The translations under genes were made by a program, and so were the position numbers. Source: Tardiphaga sp. (GTDB lineage: Bacteria > Pseudomonadota > Alphaproteobacteria > Rhizobiales > Xanthobacteraceae). Taken from it: a stretch of DNA of 12,252 nt. The DNA is taken from positions 1 to 12,252 of the forward strand of contig JAQGJY010000269.1 in NCBI GenBank assembly GCA_028290325.1. The letters are read 5' to 3'. Below are positions 6,367 through 12,252 of the stretch, piece after piece. The notes beneath the pieces were generated by a model. That model searched no databases. It saw only the letters and a program-made list of their open reading frames with translations, and had not been told where the DNA came from. Position 1 is the first letter of the stretch. Each line of letters starts with the position of its first letter.

Positions 6367-8139
6367 TCACGATAAGGCTCCAGGCAACGGCGCGGCGTTG
6401 CCGCCAGCCGGCAAAGTGACAGTGAACGTCGCGCCCGTGCCCGGCCCGGCGCTGTCGGCGTTCACCGACCCGCCATGCATGTCGACGATGCGCTTGACGA
6501 TCGACAGTCCGAGGCCGGTCGAGCTTTCGCCGCCGGTCGGCTTGGCGGACAGACGTTGAAAGCGCCCGAACAATCGACCGAGATCTTCCGGCGACAGACC
6601 CGCGCCCTGATCGGAAATGCGGATGATGGTGTTGTCGGCGTCGCGCGTCACCAGGATGTCGATCTTGCCGCCGACCGGGCTGTATTTGATCGCGTTGCTG
6701 ACGAGATTGTCGATCGCCTCGCGCATCCGGTCGGAATCGCACAACGTGATGTGATCCGGCGGCGCCGAGACCGCGATGACCTGCTGCTTGTTGATCGCGA
6801 GCGGCATGTTGGCGTCGGCGACCTGGCTGACCAGCAGCGCGACATCGACTGGCTCCGGCCGGATCGTGATGTCGAACGCATCCGCCATCGCATCCGAAAT
6901 CAGATGGTCCACCATTGCCGTCAGTCGCTTGGCGGCGTCGCGGATATGCTCGACTTGCGCGCTGACGTTTTCCTTCGGCGAGCCCGCGCTGATCAGTTCG
7001 GTCAGCATCTCGGTGCGGCCGAGAATCACGCCGAGCGGGTTCTTCAAGTCATGCGCGACGGTGCCGAGGATCTCGTTCTTGAAGCCGATGGCGCGTTGCA
7101 GCCGCAGCCATTGCGCCGACAGCCGGTTGTTGGCCGTGGTCAACGCGCGGGTGCGCTGCGCGACGCGATCTTCAAGCTGGGTGTTGGCGGCCTGCAGCTG
7201 CTGATAAAGAATGACGTTGTCGAAGGCGATCGACAGCCGCGAGCCGAACAGTTCGACCAGCGAACGATCGGTTTCCGACAACGGCCGTGGCGCCTGCAAC
7301 AGCACCACGAGTTCGCGACCGCTGCCGGTCTTGATGTAGAGGACGGTGCGCTCGTCGGCGAATTCATGCGCCCGGCCGCGAAAAGCCGCCTCGACCATTT
7401 CGCGCAAATCGGCATCGAGCGGCCGGGTCTGCGCGTCGCCCATGTAGCGGCTGTAGCAGCCGGAGCCGGCGAGCACGGCGAAGTCGTCGCCGTGACCGCC
7501 GCCGTCGCGCAGCACCAGAATGCCGGCGCAATCGACATTGAGCAGTGAGGCGATCTGCGTCAGCACGCCTTCGGCGAGGCGCTGCATGGATTTGAAATCG
7601 TAAAGCGTGGAGGCCGCGTCGATGATGATTTCGAGGCCGCGCCGCGTCTGCACCATGCGTTCGAGTTGCTGATAACTGCGCAGCGCGGCGGTGAGCGAGG
7701 TGAACAGCTTGTCGGCGGTGAGCTCGGTCTTTGCCTTGTAGTCGTTGATGTCGTAGTCGACGATGACGCGGCGCTCCGGGGCCTGACCCGGCTGCCCGGT
7801 GCGCAGGATGATGCGAACGGTCTCGTTGCGAAGTTCGTGGCGAATATATTCGACGAGATCGAGGCCGGCGGCGTCGGTCTCCATGATGACGTCGAGCAGA
7901 ACGGCGGCGATGTCGGGATTGGCCCGCATCAACTCGCGTCCCTCCGCCGCCGAATAAGCGGACAGGACTTCGAGCGTCTGGCCGTTGAGGCAGTAGTCGC
8001 TCAGCGCGAACCGCGTGCCTTCATGCACCGCCGAATCGTCGTCGATCACGGCGATCTTCCACGTCCGTCCGGTCGGAGGCGCATCCGGCGTCGTGCCGGA
8101 ATCCTCGATCAGATGGAGGACATCGTCCTGGTCGGCCAT
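6367..8139 (-). CDS. Hybrid receiver-DUF3369-histidine kinase (soluble)
   Basis: 590-residue cytoplasmic signalling protein with no membrane segment. Domains in order are: receiver (about 26-145) with Asp33-Asp34, phospho-acceptor Asp83 (VLLDVIMET) and the LRTGQPGQAPERRVI / DYDINDYKAKTEL signature that I associate with DUF3369 proteins; DUF3369 (about 155-330), a GAF-like sensory region; a coiled stretch (QLEDRVAQRTRALTTAN); HisKA with VAHDLKNPLG (phospho-His363); and HATPase_c with the N box NLVSNAIKYS, the G1 box DQGAGL, FGRF and the G2 box STGLGLSIV. All catalytic boxes are present. Its start lies inside the end of the preceding kinase gene, suggesting coupled translation, and GGGA about 8 nt upstream can act as ribosome site. 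The likely role is to receive a phosphoryl signal from the membrane kinase on Asp83 and gate its own kinase toward the OmpR-type regulator. That order is inferred; the domains are clear. Confidence 0.93.
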   Translation of the reverse strand: MADQDDVLHLIEDSGTTPDAPPTGRTWKIAVIDDDSAVHEGTRFALSDYCLNGQTLEVLSAYSAAEGRELMRANPDIAAVLLDVIMETDAAGLDLVEYIRHELRNETVRIILRTGQPGQAPERRVIVDYDINDYKAKTELTADKLFTSLTAALRSYQQLERMVQTRRGLEIIIDAASTLYDFKSMQRLAEGVLTQIASLLNVDCAGILVLRDGGGHGDDFAVLAGSGCYSRYMGDAQTRPLDADLREMVEAAFRGRAHEFADERTVLYIKTGSGRELVVLLQAPRPLSETDRSLVELFGSRLSIAFDNVILYQQLQAANTQLEDRVAQRTRALTTANNRLSAQWLRLQRAIGFKNEILGTVAHDLKNPLGVILGRTEMLTELISAGSPKENVSAQVEHIRDAAKRLTAMVDHLISDAMADAFDITIRPEPVDVALLVSQVADANMPLAINKQQVIAVSAPPDHITLCDSDRMREAIDNLVSNAIKYSPVGGKIDILVTRDADNTIIRISDQGAGLSPEDLGRLFGRFQRLSAKPTGGESSTGLGLSIVKRIVDMHGGSVNADSAGPGTGATFTVTLPAGGNAAPLPGALS

Positions 8140-10157
8140 AGCGTCGTCCCATCATGTGTCTGACTGCCGGCGGCGGCGCGCGGCATGATAATGCGAAAGG
8201 TCGTGCCGTGTCCCAACCGCGACTCCAGCATCATGCGGCCGCCGAGTTGCTGGGTCACGAGGTTGTAGACGATATGCAGCCCGAGGCCAGTCCCGCCGTC
8301 GTTGCGCCGCGTGGTGAAGAACGGATCGAAGGCCTGGCGCTGCACGTCCGGCGTCATGCCGGCGCCGTTGTCGGAGAAGCTGATCTCGATCTCGTCGGCG
8401 CCGCGCGCCCGCGCCATGATGACGATCTCGCCGCCGCGGCCGTCGGGAAAGGCGTGGTTGGCGGCATTGAGAAACAGGTTGGTGAGGATCTGGCCGTAGG
8501 AGCCCGGATAGCCATCGACGATGAGGCCATCGGGCACTTCGATGCTGACCCGGATCGGCGATTTCTTCAGCACCGGGCGCAGGCTGGCGACGATCTGCTC
8601 GGTGGATTCGCCGAGCGAGAACCGCCGCCGCTCGGCATGCGAGCGGTCGACCGCGACCTGCTTGAAGGACTGAATCAATTCGCCCGCGCGATGCAGATTG
8701 CCGACCAATTGTTGCGCCGCGTCCTGCGAGGTCTTGATGAATTCTTCGAGCTGCGAGCGCCGCAGCGGTGCGCCGGATTTCAGTTCGGCGGCGAACATGT
8801 CGGTGCGGCGCGCGAAGCTCGACGCCACCGTCAGGCTGATGCCGATCGGATTGTTGACCTCATGGGCGACGCCGGCGACGAGACCGCCCAGCGCCGCCAG
8901 CCGCTCCGCATCGATCAGGTTCTGCTGCGCGGTGTTGAGTTCGAGCAACGCGGCCTCGGCCTTTTCCTTGGCCGCGCGCAATTCCTGTTCGACATCGCGC
9001 CGGGCGATGGCATTCTCGCGAAACACTTCGACGGCGCGGGCCATCGCGCCGATCTCATCCGTCGCGCCGGTGCCGGCGACGTGGCGGTCGATATCGCCGG
9101 AGGCGATGCGGCGCATCGCCAGCATGATCTGCTGCAACGGCAGCCGGATCGACAGCGCGATGATGATGCTGGCCGTCATGATGAGGACGAGAAACACCAG
9201 CGCGACCGACAGCACGTTGCGCGAGATGCCGCTCAGCGTCCGGTCGAAGGTCGCCTGGGCGCTGGCTTCACGCTGGCGCATCTTCACCGACAGGCCTTCG
9301 ATCGCCGCGATCGTGTCGGCCTGAACCGCGTCGATCGAATTGCGCAGCAGGTCGGTGCGGCCGGCGAGCTGTTCGGACAATTTGCCGAGGCCGTCGCGCA
9401 AGGCTTCCGCGCGGCCCTTCAGACGCTCCAGCGCGATGCGTTGCAGATCGTTGTCGGCGAGCTCGGTCATCGCCGGGATCGTCCGCTCGATGATCTGCGT
9501 GTTGCGCCGGGCATCCTCGGCCGACGACGACGCCAGCGACAGGTAATAGGCATTGGCGGCCACCAGCATCGCGGTGAAGGCGTCGCGCGAGCGTCCGAGC
9601 GGCGGCCAGATCGCCGCGTCGCGATGGCCGGTGGCGCCCTCGATGATGGCGAAGAGCCCGGCCATGTCCTTGGCCGGCGTCAGGATCTGATCCTCATAGG
9701 TCTTGGAGATCATCACTTGCAACGTCCGCAATTCGCCGAATCCCGACAGGAAGCGCTCGGTGACGCGCTCGAGCTCCTCGACTGAACCCGACAGCATCGG
9801 ATCGGTCGAGGCGCGGGTATTCAGCGTGCCCAGCACCGCCTCGCGCAGCAATAGGATTTCGGCGAACATCTCCGGCGATGGCTGGTTGATGTAGCGATGG
9901 ATCAGGTTCTGCAATCGCCCGGTCTCGCTTTCCAGCAGCGCGAGGATCTTGTCGGACTCGCGGACCTGACGAACGTCCTCCCAGGCCGAGCCGAGCACGC
10001 GGGCGCCGCTCCAGATCATGACGACGAGCATCAGCACGACGGCGGAATTCAACGTCGCGATCGACAGAATGCGCCAGCGGATCGGGACCGCGCGCACCCA
10101 ACCAACGAGGCCGCCGCGGCCCGTCACCGGCGGTGGCACGTCTGATGGGACGGGCAT
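8109..10157 (-). CDS. Membrane sensor histidine kinase with large periplasmic helical sensor, HAMP, HisKA, HATPase
   Basis: Inner-membrane kinase of 682 residues from ATG 10157; an in-frame TTG at 10178 would add seven, and neither start has a strong ribosome site. A proline-rich tail precedes membrane segment 1 (about 28-50). A periplasmic region of about 260 residues (52-312), almost wholly predicted helix with few aromatics, suggests a helical-bundle sensor like that of TorS. Membrane segment 2 (about 313-335) leads to HAMP (RLPLQQIMLAMRRIASGDID, then DEIGAMARAVEVFREN) and a coiled coil. The kinase core has VAHEVNNPIG (phospho-His432), N box NLFLNAANHAF, G1 box DNGAGM, FDPFFTTR and G2 box GGTGLGLHIV. 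The HEVNNP type of H box differs from HDLKNP in the next kinase. No C-terminal receiver is attached. First gene of the operon, divergent from the ugpB-like gene, which may encode its ligand-binding partner. Confidence 0.93.
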   Translation of the reverse strand: MPVPSDVPPPVTGRGGLVGWVRAVPIRWRILSIATLNSAVVLMLVVMIWSGARVLGSAWEDVRQVRESDKILALLESETGRLQNLIHRYINQPSPEMFAEILLLREAVLGTLNTRASTDPMLSGSVEELERVTERFLSGFGELRTLQVMISKTYEDQILTPAKDMAGLFAIIEGATGHRDAAIWPPLGRSRDAFTAMLVAANAYYLSLASSSAEDARRNTQIIERTIPAMTELADNDLQRIALERLKGRAEALRDGLGKLSEQLAGRTDLLRNSIDAVQADTIAAIEGLSVKMRQREASAQATFDRTLSGISRNVLSVALVFLVLIMTASIIIALSIRLPLQQIMLAMRRIASGDIDRHVAGTGATDEIGAMARAVEVFRENAIARRDVEQELRAAKEKAEAALLELNTAQQNLIDAERLAALGGLVAGVAHEVNNPIGISLTVASSFARRTDMFAAELKSGAPLRRSQLEEFIKTSQDAAQQLVGNLHRAGELIQSFKQVAVDRSHAERRRFSLGESTEQIVASLRPVLKKSPIRVSIEVPDGLIVDGYPGSYGQILTNLFLNAANHAFPDGRGGEIVIMARARGADEIEISFSDNGAGMTPDVQRQAFDPFFTTRRNDGGTGLGLHIVYNLVTQQLGGRMMLESRLGHGTTFRIIMPRAAAGSQTHDGTTLWPTRTMSSI

Positions 10158-10366
10158 GGGTGACGCGGTCTCAGCCAAGCGGCCCGGCTTTCGACAGAAG
10201 CACTCGACGCGTAAAGCGCGCCGCGCGCGCGTCGCGGCTCGCGGCGTGGCCCGCGTCTGGCGCGGAGCGGTCGGCTGTGGTCGGTGAGCTGGTCACGACA
10301 GCAAGCAGGTCCAGACACATTGAATAATAGCGTCCTAGCAGATTTCCCCACGATGGGACATTCTAG

Positions 10367-10414
10367 CCCGCCGGAAGGTTCATCTGATAAAAAACAATCT
10401 GGCCGGCGGGTTTT
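10367..10414 (+). promoter_or_regulatory. Perfect 8-bp inverted repeat plus T-run in the ugpB-like leader (attenuator or terminator-like)
   Basis: CCCGCCGG (10367-10374) and CCGGCGGG (10403-10410) are perfect inverted copies, followed at once by TTTT (10411-10414). The 28-nt loop is AT-rich and contains a run of six A. CAGATT (10339-10344) can also pair with AATCTG (10396-10401), giving an alternative fold. It lies about 90 nt before the ugpB-like start. It could be a leader terminator, a terminator for a short upstream RNA, or an operator. Confidence 0.4.
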
Positions 10415-10447
10415 GGCACGAGATTCGGAATTTGACGTGGAAACCAA

Positions 10448-10488
10448 ATCAACGTCCCTAACGACTACAGGGAGCGGCAATCAACGTC
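10448..10488. repeat. 9-bp direct repeat ATCAACGTC, 32-bp period, before the ugpB-like gene
   Basis: ATCAACGTC is found at 10448-10456 and 10480-10488, about three helical turns apart, the second copy ending 14 bp before the start codon. OmpR-type regulators bind direct repeats, and one is encoded in the divergent operon, so this is a candidate site. Their usual spacing of 10-11 bp is shorter than seen here, which weakens the case. Confidence 0.35.
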
Positions 10489-10502
10489 GCCCGGAACGAT
10501 CC

Positions 10503-11843
10503 ATGCTGATGTCGACACGAAACCCCTGGCTGGCCGCCGCCGCCGTCGCGGGCACGATGCTGGCGACCACGATGCTGGCCGCCGCCCCGGCGGTCGCCGC
10601 GACCGAGATCGCGTGGTGGCACGCGATGTCGGGCGAGCTGGGCCGTCGTCTTGAAAAGCTCGCGAGCGATTTCAACGCCTCGCAGCCCGATTACAAGATC
10701 GTGCCGATCTACAAAGGCAGTTATGCCGAGACGGTCACGGCCGCGATCTTTGCCTTTCGCTCGCGCAACCAGCCGGCGATCGTACAGGTTGCCGAGGTCG
10801 CGACCGCGACGATGATGGCCGCGAAGGGCGCGACCTATCCGGTCCATGATCTGATGCGCGACGAGGGCGAAAGCTTCGCCCCGTTGGCCTATCTGCCGGC
10901 GGTGAGCGGCTATTACACGGATGTCGGCGGCAACATGCTGTCGTTTCCGTTCAACGTCTCGACGCCCATCCTCTATTACAACAAGGATCTGTTTCGCGCC
11001 GCCGGCATCGATCCCGACACGCCGCCGAAGACCTGGCCGGAGCTTGGCTCGGCGGCGACGCGCTTGCGCGCCGCCGGCACCGCCTGCGGTTTCACGACGG
11101 CATGGCCGTCATGGATTCACGTCGAGAACTTCCTCGCTTTTCACAACCAGCCGATCGCCACCCGGGCCAATGGTCTCGGCGGACTCGATGCGACGCTGGT
11201 GTTCAACAGCCCGCTGATGGTGCGCCACATCGCCCAGCTCGCCGAATGGCAGGTCACGCGGGTGTTCGATTATGCCGGCCGCGCCACGGCCGCCGAACCG
11301 CGCTTCCAGAGCGGCGAGTGCGGTATCTTTCTGGGATCGTCGGCGACCCGCGCGGATATCGTCAAGAACGCGAAGTTCGATGTCGGCTACGGCATGCTGC
11401 CTTATTATCCGGATGTCGTCGGCGCGCCGCAGAATTCGATGATCGGCGGCGCGACGTTGTGGGTGCTGCGCAACCGGCCGCGTGACGAATACAAAGGCGT
11501 CGCGAAGTTCTTCGCTTTTCTGTCGAAGCCCGACGTGCAGGCGGCCTGGCATCAGAACACCGGCTATTTGCCGATCACGCGGGCGGCGTTCGATCTCACC
11601 CGCGCGCAGGGCTTTTACGACCGCAATCCCGGGGCGGAAATTTCGATCGAGCAGATCACGCTGAAGATGCCGACGGACAATTCGCGCGGGCTGCGGCTCG
11701 GATCGTTCATCCTGATCCGCGGCGCGATCGAGGACGAGCTTGAGCAGGCGTTCAGCGGCAAGAAATCGGCCAAGGCGGCTTTGGAATCGGCCGAAGCGCG
11801 CGGCAACAAAATGCTGCGTCAGTTCGAGCGCGCCAATCCTTGA
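10503..11843 (+). CDS. UgpB-like extracellular solute-binding protein (glycerol-3-phosphate type), solitary
   Basis: 446-residue periplasmic binding protein of the type II fold (SBP_bac_1 family). The signal peptide (about 1-34) has NPWL, a long Ala-rich core and likely cleavage after AVAA. The mature protein follows Escherichia coli UgpB closely by eye along its whole length: IAWWHAMSGELGRRLEKLA, DYKIVPIYKGSYAET, VAEVATATMMAAKGA, PFNVSTPILYYNKDLF, WPSWIHVENF, GGATLWVLRN, WHQNTGYLPITRAAFDLTR and GLRLGSFILIR all have direct counterparts. Glycerol-3-phosphate or its diesters are therefore the best guess for ligand. Start 10503 is chosen because GGAA (10493-10496) stands 6 nt upstream and the signal peptide begins there; ATG 10509 is possible. 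No permease (ugpA, ugpE) or ATPase (ugpC) gene adjoins it; its neighbours are a divergent kinase operon and a convergent TonB-family gene. It may serve a distant transporter or act as ligand sensor for the kinase. Confidence 0.92.
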   Translation: MLMSTRNPWLAAAAVAGTMLATTMLAAAPAVAATEIAWWHAMSGELGRRLEKLASDFNASQPDYKIVPIYKGSYAETVTAAIFAFRSRNQPAIVQVAEVATATMMAAKGATYPVHDLMRDEGESFAPLAYLPAVSGYYTDVGGNMLSFPFNVSTPILYYNKDLFRAAGIDPDTPPKTWPELGSAATRLRAAGTACGFTTAWPSWIHVENFLAFHNQPIATRANGLGGLDATLVFNSPLMVRHIAQLAEWQVTRVFDYAGRATAAEPRFQSGECGIFLGSSATRADIVKNAKFDVGYGMLPYYPDVVGAPQNSMIGGATLWVLRNRPRDEYKGVAKFFAFLSKPDVQAAWHQNTGYLPITRAAFDLTRAQGFYDRNPGAEISIEQITLKMPTDNSRGLRLGSFILIRGAIEDELEQAFSGKKSAKAALESAEARGNKMLRQFERANP

Positions 11844-11919
11844 ACGTCACTCCGGCGCGGGCACCTGCTGCTGCCAGCGAACGACGTCGCCAGCGCGGCC
11901 GAGCCCCGCCAGCGCGAAC

Positions 11920-12252
11920 TCAATTGCCCAGAGAAAACCGCACCGGCACCGTGAAGCTCAAGGACGATTGCGTCATCTGCGGCAGGAAGGCTGGCAGCGG
12001 CTGCGCGCGGCGGATCATCGCCATCGTCTCGGCGTCCAGCGCGGCATGACCCGATGAGGCGGACAGCCGAGCGCCGCTGACGCCGCCGCTGCGGCTCACG
12101 GTGAAAGTCAGCATCGCCGTGCCGGATATCCCGGACGATTTCGCCGCCGCCGGATATTGTTTGAAGCGCTGAAGATGCGCCGCCAGGATCTGACGATAGG
12201 TTGGCAACGCGGCGGCGGCCGCGGCGCCGGCCATCGCGGCCGCCTGCGGGGC
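11920..12252 (-). CDS. TonB-family energy transducer, C-terminal part (5' end beyond window)
   Basis: About 110 C-terminal residues of a TonB-type protein; the reading frame is open through the right edge, so the true start lies outside. An Ala-rich stretch, probably the end of the periplasm-spanning linker, is followed by the TonB C-terminal domain: YRQILAAHLQRFKQYPAAAK, then GTAMLTFTVSRSGGVSGARL, SSGHAALDAETMAMIRRAQPLP and the last strand SLSFTVPVRFSL. The YP pair, the SGG turn and the LD..A helix are family hallmarks. TonB couples inner-membrane proton motive force, via ExbB/ExbD, to outer-membrane receptors. An ATG at 12234 is internal and should not be taken as the start. The gene is convergent with the ugpB-like gene, 76 bp apart, with no clear terminator in between. 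Whether exbBD adjoin cannot be seen. Confidence 0.9.
   Translation of the reverse strand, partial: APQAAAMAGAAAAAALPTYRQILAAHLQRFKQYPAAAKSSGISGTAMLTFTVSRSGGVSGARLSASSGHAALDAETMAMIRRAQPLPAFLPQMTQSSLSFTVPVRFSLGN

Larger units (their letters stand above)
10158..10502. other. 345-bp divergent control region between the kinase operon and the ugpB-like gene
   Basis: Bases 10200-10280 are extremely GC-rich with runs of CG and no recognisable promoter. Bases 10310-10460 are clearly more AT-rich and should hold the promoters, but I find no convincing -35/-10 pair on either strand. TTGACG at 10432-10437 is a fair -35 but has only a weak candidate -10 (around 10456-10463). The open frame from 10284 to 10502 is in phase with the ugpB-like gene, yet it has no signal-peptide or binding-protein character and is read as leader. 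The hairpin and direct repeat listed separately lie here. Confidence 0.5.

Noticed and set aside
6475..7548. 357-codon plus-strand open frame opposite the REC-kinase gene
   Set aside because: Same compositional shadow; no motif, and the opposite strand encodes a complete signalling protein.
8154..9785. 543-codon plus-strand open frame opposite the membrane kinase
   Set aside because: Low-complexity Arg/Ala/Gln/Asp-rich translation with no recognisable motif; the antisense kinase gene has intact H, N and G boxes.
10414..10428. Possible sigma-54 promoter (TGGCACG at 10414-10420)
   Set aside because: The required GC at the -12 element is absent; the matching position reads GG, so only half of the consensus is present.
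10284..10502. N-terminal extension of the ugpB-like gene to ATG 10284
   Set aside because: The 73 extra residues are polar and unlike any binding protein, would bury the signal peptide, and cover the hairpin and repeat of the leader. The start at 10503 has a ribosome site and directly precedes the signal peptide.
11888..11917. CGCCAGCGCG direct repeat between the ugpB-like and tonB genes
   Set aside because: Short GC-only words of this kind recur by composition here, and no structure or gene start makes it meaningful.
11847..11930. Short minus-strand frame after the tonB stop, ending in WQQQVPAPE
   Set aside because: It reads like coding sequence but has no start codon or ribosome site, is under 30 codons, and overlaps the end of tonB in another frame. 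A frameshifted tonB end is not needed, because the in-frame end FTVPVRFSL is the normal family C-terminus.

Overview
The window is GC-rich, with densely packed genes and long empty frames opposite the real genes. Its gene content points to an alphaproteobacterium of the order Hyphomicrobiales, most likely the Bradyrhizobium/Rhodopseudomonas group: a solitary ECF sigma factor, a REC-DUF3369-histidine kinase protein, a branched-chain-amino-acid-type binding protein without its transporter, a UgpB-like binding protein, and DUF1330 and DUF1304 proteins. This placement is inferred from gene types only. I see no phage, IS, CRISPR, tRNA or rRNA signatures; the region looks chromosomal.

Left part (1-4153). 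A class A penicillin-binding protein (PBP1A type) runs leftward off the window edge. It is divergent from a small ECF sigma factor (2336-2947) with no anti-sigma gene beside it. The 272-bp gap between them holds two overlapping, mutually exclusive inverted repeats and a possible ECF-type promoter. Beyond the sigma gene is a structured 273-bp gap. Next come a leftward DUF1330 gene and a rightward DUF1304 membrane protein gene, separated by a degenerate palindromic repeat.

Middle (4282-5511). A LivK-type periplasmic binding protein stands without permease or ATPase genes and ends at a plausible intrinsic terminator.

Right part (5622-11843). This is the most interesting block. A leftward operon encodes a membrane histidine kinase with a large periplasmic helical sensor, then a soluble REC-DUF3369-HisKA-HATPase protein, then an OmpR-type response regulator. 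The first two genes overlap by 31 nt or so and the last two are 13 nt apart. Divergent from it, across a 345-bp control region, is a UgpB-like glycerol-3-phosphate-type binding protein with no ugpA, ugpE or ugpC nearby. The layout resembles systems in which a dedicated binding protein reports its ligand to a kinase (TorT/TorS/TorR, HptA/HptS/HptR, ChvE/VirA). I propose that the block is a three-component sensing system for phosphorylated organics, with two kinases in series. This is inference from domains and synteny.

Right edge (11920-12252). The C-terminal part of a TonB-family protein lies on the minus strand, convergent with the ugpB-like gene.
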